DNA of 64,000 bases from contig NZ_OZ244785.1 of assembly GCF_965219715.1 (NCBI RefSeq), forward strand, positions 3,410,001 through 3,474,000. The letters run 5' to 3'. The notes under the pieces were generated by a model, which saw only the letters and a program-made list of their open reading frames with translations, was not told the origin of the DNA and searched no databases. Shown here one piece after another: positions 53,071 to 61,649 of the stretch. The position numbers were made by a program, and so were the translations under genes. This DNA comes from Bacterioplanoides sp965219715. Its GTDB lineage: Bacteria > Pseudomonadota > Gammaproteobacteria > Pseudomonadales > Oceanobacteraceae. Numbering within the stretch: position 1 is the stretch's first letter; the number at the start of each line of letters is the position of its first letter.

Positions 53071-54216
53071 ATGAAAGTCAGTACCCCTTATTACCTGATT
53101 GATGAAACCCGTATGTTAAAAGCGATGGAACGTATCGCTTATGTACGTGAACAAAGTGGCGCCAAAAGTGTGCTTGCACTGAAGTGTTTCTCCAGCTGGT
53201 GTGCGTTCGATTTTATGAAGCAGTATATGGCCGGAACAACCAGCAGTAGCTTATATGAAGCACGCCTGGGTTATGAAAAGTTCGGTGGTGAAACTCACGG
53301 TTACAGCGTTGCTTACAGCGACGATGAAATTGAAGAGGTTATCGAATACTGCGACAAAGTTATTTTTAACTCTCTGAATCAGTTGCAGCAATTTAAAGCC
53401 AAAGCCCAGCTGAAAGGTCGTTCGATTGGTTTACGTCTGAACCCGGAAGTGGGCCACTCTGAATACGATTTAAGCGATACCGTGGCGAAATATTCACGCT
53501 TAGGTGTGCGCCATGATTTGTTGCCGGAAAACATCAGCGATGTGATTGATGGCGCTATGTTTCATATGAATTGTGAAAACGCCGATTTTCATAGTCTGAA
53601 TCAGCAGCTGGATAACATCGAGCAACGTTTCGCTGACATTTTACCGAAGTTGAAGTGGCTGAGCCTGGGCGGTGGTGTGGCCTTTACCCGTGACGGGTAT
53701 TTGCTGGATCAGTTGTGTGAACGATTAAAGCAATTGGCTGAACGTTATGACCTGCAGGTTTATCTGGAGCCGGGTGAAGCGTCCGTGACCCAGTCTACAT
53801 CGCTGGTCGTTAAGGTATTAGATAAGGTCGACAACCAATTACCTACCTTAATTGTTGATGCAGGTGTCGAAACACATTTACTCGATGTACTGGTATATCA
53901 GTTTGTTCCAGCACTCGATGGCGCCGAAGAAATCGCAGAAGACGAAATACCACAAGCTCTGAAACAGGGAAAATTTGTTTATCGCGTTTGTGGTCGCACC
54001 TGCCTGGCTGGTGATGTTTTTGGAACTTATGTCTTCGATCAGGCAATTGAGATTGGTGACGAGCTCAGATTCTCAGACGTTGCCGGTTACTCCATGGTGA
54101 AGAAAAACTTCTTCAATGGCATCAAGATGCCGGCCATTTGCCATAAGAACATTAACGGTGAAACCCGCGTTATTCGCGAGTTTGATTACGAAGATTTCCG
54201 AGACTTTTTGTCTTAA
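53071..54216 (+). CDS. nspC: Carboxynorspermidine/carboxyspermidine decarboxylase
   Basis: 381 aa of the fold-III PLP decarboxylases, NspC branch: PLP Lys in VLALKCFSSWCAFDFM, the substrate-site block GLRLNPEVGHSEYDLSD, FHMNCENADFHSL, LSLGGGVAFT, YLEPGEAS and the Cys loop CGRTCLAGDVFG. It decarboxylates carboxyspermidine to spermidine or carboxynorspermidine to norspermidine. It lies 34 bases after the AsbF-like gene and 31 before the second dehydrogenase, so polyamine production is encoded within the siderophore assembly operon. Confidence 0.92.
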   Translation: MKVSTPYYLIDETRMLKAMERIAYVREQSGAKSVLALKCFSSWCAFDFMKQYMAGTTSSSLYEARLGYEKFGGETHGYSVAYSDDEIEEVIEYCDKVIFNSLNQLQQFKAKAQLKGRSIGLRLNPEVGHSEYDLSDTVAKYSRLGVRHDLLPENISDVIDGAMFHMNCENADFHSLNQQLDNIEQRFADILPKLKWLSLGGGVAFTRDGYLLDQLCERLKQLAERYDLQVYLEPGEASVTQSTSLVVKVLDKVDNQLPTLIVDAGVETHLLDVLVYQFVPALDGAEEIAEDEIPQALKQGKFVYRVCGRTCLAGDVFGTYVFDQAIEIGDELRFSDVAGYSMVKKNFFNGIKMPAICHKNINGETRVIREFDYEDFRDFLS

Positions 54217-54247
54217 CCGTTTTCCTAATATTTGGGGAGGATAAGTT

Positions 54248-55510
54248 ATGAAAAAGAACGTACTTATTATTGGTGCAGGAGCCGTTGGTGCCGTCGTTGC
54301 TCATAAATGTGTACAAAGCAGCGATGTATTTTCGTCGGTTTGCCTGGCGTCTAAAAATATTGCCAAGTGTGATGCCATTATTGCTTCGGTAAACAGAAAG
54401 AATCATCACCCACATGCCGATTTTTCGCTATTCAGCCGCGAAGTGGACGCATACAAGGTGAATGATCTGGTGGATTTAATTCGCGACACCGACACTCATA
54501 TCGTTATTAATGTGTGCACCGCGTTTGTGAATATGAATATTCTGGATGCTTGTTTGGAAACCGGTGCGGCGTACATCGATACAGCAGTTCATGAAGACTA
54601 CAGTGTGATGAATGCTCCTTATCCCTGGTATGCAAACTACGAGTGGAAGAAGCGCGAGTTATGCAAAGACAAAGGTGTCACCGCGATTCTCGGTAGTGGT
54701 TTTGATCCGGGTGTGGTTAATGCCTATTGTGCTTATGCCCAGAAACATGAATTTGATTCGATCGAAAGCATCGACATCATGGATGTGAACGACGGCGACC
54801 ATGGTCATTTCTTCTCAACCAATTTCGACCCGGAAATTAATCTGCGTGAAATTATCGAAGATGCCAGCTGTCTCGAAGATGGTCAGTGGCGTACGTATCC
54901 ACACCATAGTCGCTCCATGGAATACAACTTCCCGGAAGTTGGTGAGCATAAACTGTATCTGATGGGACACGATGAAGTACATTCTTTATCGCTGAATATC
55001 CCCGGCGTTAAAACCGTGCGTTTCTGGATGGGCTTTGGTGAGCACTATCTGAAATGCCTGGAAGTGTTCGAAAAAGTAGGTTTGCTGAACCACAAAACCG
55101 TGACCACCAGTAACGGCCAGGAAGTTGTGCCGCTGCACGTATTAAAAGCCTGTTTGCCGGATCCGGCCAGCCTGGCGCCAAAATACAACGGCAAAACCTG
55201 CATTGGTACGTTAATTAAAGGCACGCGTGACGGCAAAGAAAAGGAAGTATTTGTTTATAACATTTGCGATCACGAAGAGACGTACGCTGATATTGATTCG
55301 CAAGCCATTGCCTTTACTGCCGGTGTACCGCCAGTCGCTGCGGCCAAACTGATTGCCAGTGGTGAATGGGACGTAAAAACCATGGCAAATGTCGAGGAGC
55401 TGGATCCGATTCCATTCTTCGAACGTTTGGCGGAAATGGGACTTTCCACCGAAGTCTGTAATCTGGATGCCGGAGAGGATAGCGCAGAGAGTCGCGTTTT
55501 ATACGCCTGA
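54248..55510 (+). CDS. Carboxynorspermidine/carboxyspermidine dehydrogenase (Lys1-like), copy 2
   Basis: 420 aa, SD GGGGAGG 7 nt before ATG 54248. Same family as the protein at 42153: IIGAGAVGAVVAHKC, GSGFDPGVVNAYC, DVNDGDHGHFFSTNFDPEINLRE and SQAIAFTAGVPP. The two differ over much of their length, and this one has a longer C-terminal tail. Adjacent to nspC, it is the natural partner for making the carboxy-polyamine. Possible division of labour with copy 1: putrescine versus diaminopropane, or expression under different conditions. Last gene of the asb-like operon. Confidence 0.85.
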   Translation: MKKNVLIIGAGAVGAVVAHKCVQSSDVFSSVCLASKNIAKCDAIIASVNRKNHHPHADFSLFSREVDAYKVNDLVDLIRDTDTHIVINVCTAFVNMNILDACLETGAAYIDTAVHEDYSVMNAPYPWYANYEWKKRELCKDKGVTAILGSGFDPGVVNAYCAYAQKHEFDSIESIDIMDVNDGDHGHFFSTNFDPEINLREIIEDASCLEDGQWRTYPHHSRSMEYNFPEVGEHKLYLMGHDEVHSLSLNIPGVKTVRFWMGFGEHYLKCLEVFEKVGLLNHKTVTTSNGQEVVPLHVLKACLPDPASLAPKYNGKTCIGTLIKGTRDGKEKEVFVYNICDHEETYADIDSQAIAFTAGVPPVAAAKLIASGEWDVKTMANVEELDPIPFFERLAEMGLSTEVCNLDAGEDSAESRVLYA

Positions 55511-55713
55511 CAGGTTCCTTTCTTATTTTACTGATAGCCGGTTTTTGTTGAGTGCCATTAGCAATTTGTTTGTTGTTAATGGCGCCCACCGAAATGTCCG
55601 GATTGAGCCGGTAACCCCAGCAAATATTGTCACAGGTCAGCACGTTAACCGTCATCAGGGTACAATCTGAAGTTCTGAGTAACGGCATTTCTGTTTAAAC
55701 GGACTTGTGACAT

Positions 55714-56436
55714 ATGATTCGTTTTTTGTTGTTGGGGATCGCACTGATCTGCATCTGTGGTATGCACAGCAATGAGCAGCCAACATTAAAGGTTGGGCTC
55801 ATCGAACCTATTCGTATGCCTTACTTTTATCGTGATGCACAAAGTGGTGAGGCGAAAGGTGCTTACATCGATATTCTCGAACATATTCACAAAGTCACCG
55901 GTATTCGCTTTGAATATCAGTTTTTACCGCAGGTAAGAATTCGCGAACTGATGCGCGAGCAGAAGCTGGATGTTGAACCGGGAATCGATAGCAGCTGGCG
56001 CCAGGAGCCTGGAGAGGCAGAAGCATCGGTCTACAGCGATGTGTTTTATATTTCCAATGAAGTGATTGCTTACAGTAACAGCGCCTTTCTTGAATCGGAT
56101 GTTGATCCGGTTGTGTTTAAATCTCTCAAGCCTTGCTCGCTATTGGGTTTTAACCTGATTCCTGAATACGATAAAGATGTGGTTCAGGCCAGGACAGAAG
56201 CTCAGGTACTTAAAATGTTAATCACTAACCGCTGTGACTTTGCTGTCTTTCCTTTCGATGTGATTGCTGGTGAGCTGAAGAAAGGCAATTTACACGTCAC
56301 CAAATCGGTCGAGTCTTATGAACTAAGGCTGCGTTTGGCGAAAAAACAGCAGCATTTGTTACCACAGATCAATCGTGCTATCCGTGATCTGAAGGCTCGG
56401 GGAGAGATTCAGAAGATTATGGCAGCGCATCATTAA
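55714..56436 (+). CDS. Periplasmic solute-binding-like protein (SBP family 3)
   Basis: 240 aa with an N-terminal hydrophobic signal (IRFLLLGIALICICGM). The mature part follows the type-2 periplasmic binding fold: LKVGLIEPIRMPYFYRD, GAYIDILEHIHKVTGIRFEYQFLP, VRIRELMREQKLDVEPG, and the C-terminal INRAIRDLKARGEIQKI. Such stand-alone proteins bind amino acids or similar and need not belong to an ABC transporter; none is next to it. It follows the siderophore operon by 203 bases. Ligand unknown. Confidence 0.75.
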   Translation: MIRFLLLGIALICICGMHSNEQPTLKVGLIEPIRMPYFYRDAQSGEAKGAYIDILEHIHKVTGIRFEYQFLPQVRIRELMREQKLDVEPGIDSSWRQEPGEAEASVYSDVFYISNEVIAYSNSAFLESDVDPVVFKSLKPCSLLGFNLIPEYDKDVVQARTEAQVLKMLITNRCDFAVFPFDVIAGELKKGNLHVTKSVESYELRLRLAKKQQHLLPQINRAIRDLKARGEIQKIMAAHH

Positions 56437-56462
56437 GCACTGTGAATAAGTTCGGACAGGGT

Positions 56463-57065
56463 TCAGTTTTTTGCCAGCATCGGCCAGAGAATATTTGCCG
56501 ACAGCTGGTTGGCATCATCACCATTCTGGGGCATGGCATCGACGTTCAGAATATTCACCATTAAGCGGTTGATGGCACCGGCCACCATTTGTACCAGCAG
56601 GTTGGCGTCGCAGTCGTTGCGCACTTCACCAGACTGTTGTCCGGCGCGTACGATGTTCTCCATAATCACCAGCTGATCATTCTGGATAAACTTAGGGTTA
56701 ACCACCCAATAGCGGTGTGGAACATTCATAAAGACGATCAGCGCAATGTGGCGGTTACTGAGATAGAAATCGAAGAACTCGTGACCAACTGCGTAAAACT
56801 GCTGCTTGATCGACAGCCCCGCTGATTGCTGTGCAGCTTCAGACATTCTCAGAGTTAGCTCGTCCAGATCCTGCTCAATCGCCGCAATAATTAACTCGTC
56901 TTTGTTGCCAAAGTATTTATAGATCGTTTGCAGGCCAACCCCGGCACGCTTGGCAATCTCCCGCAGTCCAATCTGATGGAATAACCCTTCAGCGAATAAC
57001 TCGATGACGGTTTTTCTCAGCTTTTCCAGCGATTCCGGAGAAATCTTACGTTTATCAGTGTTCAT
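56463..57065 (-). CDS. TetR-family transcriptional regulator
   Basis: 200 aa. N-terminal helix-turn-helix IGLREIAKRAGVGLQTIYKYFGNKDELI (residues ~37-64), then an all-helical ligand domain. It is divergent from the dioxygenase gene at 57203 with a 15-base palindrome in between, so it most likely represses that gene and perhaps itself. The inducing ligand is unknown. Confidence 0.9.
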   Translation of the reverse strand: MNTDKRKISPESLEKLRKTVIELFAEGLFHQIGLREIAKRAGVGLQTIYKYFGNKDELIIAAIEQDLDELTLRMSEAAQQSAGLSIKQQFYAVGHEFFDFYLSNRHIALIVFMNVPHRYWVVNPKFIQNDQLVIMENIVRAGQQSGEVRNDCDANLLVQMVAGAINRLMVNILNVDAMPQNGDDANQLSANILWPMLAKN

Positions 57066-57156
57066 ATCAGGGCGGATCTCAATACAGCCAATTGCGCCAT
57101 TCTTATCTTTATGTAAATGCTACTTGTTAAACCGGGCGGCTGCCATTACATTATAT

Positions 57157-57171
57157 GGAAACAATGTTTCC
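57157..57171. promoter_or_regulatory. Palindromic operator between TetR gene and dioxygenase gene
   Basis: GGAAACAATGTTTCC is a perfect 7-1-7 palindrome in the divergent gap, 31 bases before the dioxygenase start. It also fits the GAAAC-N3-GTTTC pattern reported for PsrA-type fatty-acid regulators, but the local TetR does not look like PsrA. Confidence 0.55.
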
Positions 57172-57202
57172 GATAAGAATAATAACGCCACGAGGTGCAG
57201 CA

Positions 57203-58333
57203 ATGAATACCCGCGAACAACTGGCCCACAACCCTAACCAGCAAAGTCATAAATCCAACTATCGTTCGGTGATCTCGCAGACTCTGCATTATATGAGTCG
57301 ACCACATTCTTCCATCGCCATGCAGCCGATTGTCAGTGAGGCGGCCTGGAAAGGCCCGCAATTGCTGAAGAGTGATAAGTTCTGGCAAGACCCGTTGAAC
57401 GAGGCTGATATCGCAGAGCTGGATGCGGCACTGGCCCACGCTAAAGGGCTGAATAAACCCACCGGTTCGATGAGCAAAGATGATTTCCCATTACCAACAC
57501 TGAGTAAAAAAATTGCCCGTTGGCGTCAGGCGTTAAAATCAGGACGTGGTTTTCAGGTGATTTCCGGTATTCCGGTTGAGCGTTGGGGGCGTGAAGATTC
57601 AGAAATCTTCTTCTGGTGTTTTGGTCTGCATCTGGGCATTCCCGGCGCCCAGAACGAAGACGGGGATTTATTAGGCCATGTGCGGGATTTAAACGCACCG
57701 GTTGATGACACGGATACCCGTTTGTATAAAACCAATGCCAATATTGAATACCATTGTGATGCGGCAGACGTCGTTGGTTTGTTGTGTCTGAATAAAGCCA
57801 AATCCGGAGGTAAAAGCCGCATAGTCAGTTCTGTTGCTGTGTATAACGAAATTCTGAAACGTCGTCCGGATTTAATTCCGGTACTGTACCGACCTATGCT
57901 GGTCGATACCTTTGGTGAAGGCAGTGTGAATTATTTCCCGGTGGTGCCATGTCGTTATCACAATGGCGAACTAAAAACCTTTTATCATATCGATTATTTC
58001 CGCTCGACCCGTCGGTACAACGAAGTTCGGCCCTTTACGGCGCAAGAAGAGGAGCTGCTGAATCTGTATCAGGAGGTGGCATCGGATCCGGAATTTTATC
58101 TGGATATGGATCTGCAGCCAGGTGATATTCAATTGTTGTCGAACCACACCAATTTACATGCCCGAACCGATTACATTGATTACGAAGACTCCGACAAAAA
58201 AAGGCATTTATTACGCCTGTGGACCTCGCTACCCCACGAGCATAATGCTTACAGCCAATGGCTGACATTTAAAGATAAGGTGCAGCTGGTAAGTGGGATT
58301 GTAAAAGAGAAGGTGAAATTTAAGTTCCGCTAA
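57203..58333 (+). CDS. TauD/TfdA-type Fe(II)/2-oxoglutarate-dependent dioxygenase
   Basis: 376 aa from ATG 57203 (SD GAGGTG, 6 nt); the frame opens at 57155 inside the operator, so the longer form is rejected. The iron facial triad is visible: HCD in IEYHCDAADVVGLL and the distal His in NHTNLHARTDY, with Arg in LLRLWTSLP for 2-oxoglutarate. Fold and length fit the TauD/clavaminate-synthase-like family. These enzymes hydroxylate amino acids, amines or sulfonates; the substrate is not evident here. Its position next to the siderophore locus is suggestive, but no Fur-like site was seen and a TetR gene controls it. Confidence 0.85.
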   Translation: MNTREQLAHNPNQQSHKSNYRSVISQTLHYMSRPHSSIAMQPIVSEAAWKGPQLLKSDKFWQDPLNEADIAELDAALAHAKGLNKPTGSMSKDDFPLPTLSKKIARWRQALKSGRGFQVISGIPVERWGREDSEIFFWCFGLHLGIPGAQNEDGDLLGHVRDLNAPVDDTDTRLYKTNANIEYHCDAADVVGLLCLNKAKSGGKSRIVSSVAVYNEILKRRPDLIPVLYRPMLVDTFGEGSVNYFPVVPCRYHNGELKTFYHIDYFRSTRRYNEVRPFTAQEEELLNLYQEVASDPEFYLDMDLQPGDIQLLSNHTNLHARTDYIDYEDSDKKRHLLRLWTSLPHEHNAYSQWLTFKDKVQLVSGIVKEKVKFKFR

Positions 58334-58345
58334 AATCCATTTAAT

Positions 58346-58382
58346 AAAAAAGCCGAATCTGAAATCAGATTCGGCTTTTTTA
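58346..58382. terminator. Bidirectional terminator, dioxygenase / pyrC'
   Basis: AAAAAAGCCGAATCTGA and its complement TCAGATTCGGCTTTTTT pair around a very short loop between converging genes. Confidence 0.85.
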
Positions 58383-58402
58383 TTAACGGTAACTCTGGAT
58401 TG

Positions 58403-59662
58403 CTAAAGCACCTGAGCACCATTCACAAATAAGGCTTCTACCTTGCCGGATAACTCCTCATCCGCGCACGGAATATTGCTGCCTTTTGATTCCAGCTGCG
58501 ACAGGTCGGCAGCGGTTTCAGTATTAATCAGTACTGCGCTGAAAAAATTACCTTCCGCTAAACCAATACCTTCAAGGCCAATAACCTGTGCTGGAATCTG
58601 GTTGGTGGCTTTAACAAACGCACTCCAGTCCAGCTCACCTGCTGCGATTAATTTTAATGCCAGTGGCAGGAAGCAGTCGAACATACTCATGCCAGGCTCA
58701 GCGTCGGAGAAAGGTGCTTTTTTCGCAGCAATTTCATGAGGACGGTGATTGGACGAAATCGCCAACTCACCGTCATTAACCGCTGCTAATAAAGCTTTAC
58801 GGTCGGATTCGCTGCGCAGTACAGGCAACACATTAAACTGGCTGTTATAGCCACTCACGGCTTCATCGGTATACACCAGATTGGCCAGTGGTACATCGGC
58901 GGTTACGTTAATGCCATTTTCACGCGCTTGTTTCAGCATTTTAACGCTGCGTGCAGAACTGATCTGGCTGATGTGCAGCTGCACACCGGTTTGTTCCGCC
59001 ATTAATAGAATTTGTGACAGGGCGATGGTTTCTGCGGTCTCGGCAATACCATCCAGGCCCATGCGGGTGGCGGTTGGGCCTGCGTGCATACAACCGTCGG
59101 CCAATGTGGTGTCGTTGGCACTCAGGAATAAACGGATGCCATAGGTCGCAGCGTATTCCATTACCCTCTGTAAAACGTAACTGTCTTTAATCGGTTTACG
59201 GGCATTAGAAAGCGCCGGGCAGCCGGCTTCGGTCAGACTGAACATATTGGCCAGCTGCTCACCTTCCAGGCCTTGGGTTGCAGCGCCCAGAGGCAATACT
59301 TCGGCGTAACCGGCCTGTGCTGCTTTTTCCTGAATTAACTGCACAACTGCTGGGCTGTCGGTAACGGGTTTGGTATCCGGCAGGGCACAAATATGAGTAA
59401 ATCCAGAGCGGGCTGCAGCTTTGGTTTCAGTGGCAATAGAGCCTTTCTGGGTAAAACCCGGCTCCGCCAGATGAGCGCCTAAATCAATTAAGCCAGGTAA
59501 TAAAATTTTGTTGTTACCGTCGATGCTGGTTTCAATTTCGCCAGCCGCAGGTTTGTGGCCAATTGCCTGAATTTTGCCATCGGCAATATAAATATCCGCG
59601 ACTTTATCAACACCATTGGCCGGGTCGAGCAGGCGTGCGCCTTCAATTAAACAATAACGCAT
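58403..59662 (-). CDS. pyrC': Non-catalytic dihydroorotase homologue (PyrC')
   Basis: 419 aa amidohydrolase fold. The metal motif normally reading D-x-HxH-LREPG reads IDLGAHLAEPG here, so the first His and the Arg are lost; an active enzyme is unlikely. This matches the inactive PyrC' subunit that scaffolds aspartate transcarbamoylase in pseudomonads. Its ATG lies 2 bases after the pyrB stop, with its ribosome-binding site (GAGGAGG) inside pyrB, which fits co-assembly with PyrB. A true dihydroorotase must be encoded elsewhere. Confidence 0.9.
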   Translation of the reverse strand: MRYCLIEGARLLDPANGVDKVADIYIADGKIQAIGHKPAAGEIETSIDGNNKILLPGLIDLGAHLAEPGFTQKGSIATETKAAARSGFTHICALPDTKPVTDSPAVVQLIQEKAAQAGYAEVLPLGAATQGLEGEQLANMFSLTEAGCPALSNARKPIKDSYVLQRVMEYAATYGIRLFLSANDTTLADGCMHAGPTATRMGLDGIAETAETIALSQILLMAEQTGVQLHISQISSARSVKMLKQARENGINVTADVPLANLVYTDEAVSGYNSQFNVLPVLRSESDRKALLAAVNDGELAISSNHRPHEIAAKKAPFSDAEPGMSMFDCFLPLALKLIAAGELDWSAFVKATNQIPAQVIGLEGIGLAEGNFFSAVLINTETAADLSQLESKGSNIPCADEELSGKVEALFVNGAQVL

Positions 59663-59664
59663 AA

Positions 59665-60654
59665 TTAAACCTCCTCGTTTTCGTTGTTCGATTGTTGCTG
59701 ACCACTCATGGCCATCGCCATCACGGCCATACGTACGGCAATACCATAACTCACCTGATTTAAAATCACCGATTGATTGCCATCGGCTACTGCCGATTCA
59801 ATTTCCACACCGCGGTTAATCGGGCCCGGATGCATCACAATGGCGTCCGGTTTTGCCAGCAATAATTTTTGCTCTGTTAAACCGTATAATTTAAAAAACT
59901 CGCCTTCACTCGGCAGTAAAGCATTTTGCATACGCTCTTTTTGCAAGCGCAGCATGATTACCACATCGCAGTCTTTTAAACCGTCTTCCATGCGATAAAA
60001 CGGTTTGGCTCCCAGGGCTTCAATGTCATTTGGTAATAATGTCCCCGGACCAATGACACGAACTTCAGCGGCACCTAATGTGCGTAACGCATGAATTTGC
60101 GAACGTGCAACACGGGAATGAAGAATATCGCCAACAATGGCGACCACCTTACCTTCGATGCTTTGTTTATGACGACGAATGGTCAGCATATCCAGCATTG
60201 CCTGGGTCGGGTGGGCATGGCGGCCGTCACCGGCATTAATGATGGCAACGTTGGGAGTAACGTGTTCGGCAATAAAATGCGCGGCGCCGGAATCTGCATG
60301 ACGCACGACAAACATATCGGAATACATAGCTTCCAGATTCCACAGGGTATCCATCAGGGTTTCACCCTTGGAGGTTGCGGATTTGGAAATATCCAGATTT
60401 AAAATATCGGCGGATAAACGTTTTGCGGCCAATTCAAAGGTTGAGCGGGTACGGGTACTGTTTTCGAAAAACAGGTTCACCACGGTTTTACCGCGCAATA
60501 ATGGCACCTTTTTAACTGAACGTTCCTGAGTGCTGATAAATGAATCGGCGGTGTCGAGAATTTCGGTTAATAATTCTTTGCTTAAGCCTTCGGTGGTTAA
60601 AAAGTGCTTTAAGCGACCGTCCTCGGTCAGCTGCACCTGTTGAGGCGAGTTCAT
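59665..60654 (-). CDS. pyrB: Aspartate carbamoyltransferase catalytic subunit
   Basis: 329 aa. Carbamoyl-phosphate motif FFENSTRTRSTFELAAKRL, then GDGRHAHPTQAMLDMLT (the HPTQ motif) and HPGPINRGVEI with the aspartate-site residues. It makes carbamoyl aspartate, the committed step of pyrimidine synthesis. Its layout with pyrC' is that of the class A dodecameric enzyme of pseudomonads. No pyrI (regulatory subunit) is present, as expected for that class. It starts 12 bases after pyrR. Confidence 0.95.
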   Translation of the reverse strand: MNSPQQVQLTEDGRLKHFLTTEGLSKELLTEILDTADSFISTQERSVKKVPLLRGKTVVNLFFENSTRTRSTFELAAKRLSADILNLDISKSATSKGETLMDTLWNLEAMYSDMFVVRHADSGAAHFIAEHVTPNVAIINAGDGRHAHPTQAMLDMLTIRRHKQSIEGKVVAIVGDILHSRVARSQIHALRTLGAAEVRVIGPGTLLPNDIEALGAKPFYRMEDGLKDCDVVIMLRLQKERMQNALLPSEGEFFKLYGLTEQKLLLAKPDAIVMHPGPINRGVEIESAVADGNQSVILNQVSYGIAVRMAVMAMAMSGQQQSNNENEEV

Positions 60655-60666
60655 TATTTTTTATCC

Positions 60667-61173
60667 TCAGGCTAAAGACAGGGTTAATGGTTCCGGGCCG
60701 GACAGCTTCACCAACTGACCATCGGATAATTCCAGCTTGGCGCCACACAGGTCCGGCTGGATCGGTAATTCGCGGCGACCGATATCCAATAAACAAACCA
60801 GTTTGATGCTGGCCGGGCGGCCGTAATCGAATAATTCGTTCATGGCGGCACGAATAGTACGGCCACTCATCACCACATCGTCGACCAGAACAATATGGCG
60901 ATCTTCAATGCTGTCAGGAAGCTCTGAACCTTTTACTTGGGGGTGTAATCCGTGACGGGTAAAATCATCGCGATAAAAGCTGATATCTAATACGCCAATG
61001 TTTTCCTGTACCTTCAGATGCTGATGCAAACGCTCAGCGACCCAGACTCCACCGGTACGGATCCCAATAATTAATGGATTATCAATCTGTTGCTGATCAA
61101 GCAGAGTTTGCAGGCGATCGCCTAACTCTTGGCAGGTTTTTTCGCAATCCTGCAGGGCTGGGGGCAGGCTCAT
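60667..61173 (-). CDS. pyrR: PyrR bifunctional regulator / uracil phosphoribosyltransferase
   Basis: 168 aa of the PRT fold with the PRPP-binding loop IVLVDDVVMSGRTIRAAMNEL and the flexible-loop region preceding it. In Gram-positives PyrR regulates pyr mRNA; in pseudomonads it precedes pyrB-pyrC' and influences their expression. It may also salvage uracil. The gene is 12 bases before pyrB. Confidence 0.92.
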   Translation of the reverse strand: MSLPPALQDCEKTCQELGDRLQTLLDQQQIDNPLIIGIRTGGVWVAERLHQHLKVQENIGVLDISFYRDDFTRHGLHPQVKGSELPDSIEDRHIVLVDDVVMSGRTIRAAMNELFDYGRPASIKLVCLLDIGRRELPIQPDLCGAKLELSDGQLVKLSGPEPLTLSLA

Positions 61174-61202
61174 AATGGCTCCCGGAATAAGTTTAAAAAA
61201 TA

Positions 61203-61649
61203 TTAGTCACGCGGATGTTCATTCATCCAGCTTTGTAAAATTAACTGGGCAGCTAAACCATCAACTGAATTTGCACCAAAATCGCGGTCGCCACCTTGTT
61301 CGATGACCATGCCTTTGGCTTCGTAACTGGTCAGACGTTCGTCCTGAGTATAGGCAGGACGATGAAAACGACCTTCTAACCGACGGGCAAATTTGGCGGC
61401 GCGATTGCTCATGTCAGACGCTGTGCCGTCCATGTTTAATGGCAGACCAACAACAAAGGCATCGGGTTGCCACTCATCGATAATTCTCTGCAGATTATCC
61501 CAGTTCGGAATACCGTCTTTGGCTTTAATCGGATCAAGCGGGTTGGCCGATTCGGTTAAGCGCTGACCGGTAGCGATGCCAATGCGCTGGGTGCCAAAAT
61601 CAAAGCCCATTAATGTCTGAATTTTATTGGTAATTGCAACGCCAGACAT
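61203..61649 (-). CDS. ruvX: RuvX/YqgF Holliday-junction resolvase-like protein
   Basis: 148 aa. RNase H-like fold: GFDFGTQRIGIATGQ at the N-terminus, VVGLPLNMDGTASDM, DERLTSYEA and the C-terminal DSVDGLAAQLIL-type acidic end (here NSVDGLAAQLIL). YqgF is linked to 16S rRNA 5'-end maturation. Start overlaps the yqgE stop by one base (TAATG). Confidence 0.93.
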   Translation of the reverse strand: MSGVAITNKIQTLMGFDFGTQRIGIATGQRLTESANPLDPIKAKDGIPNWDNLQRIIDEWQPDAFVVGLPLNMDGTASDMSNRAAKFARRLEGRFHRPAYTQDERLTSYEAKGMVIEQGGDRDFGANSVDGLAAQLILQSWMNEHPRD

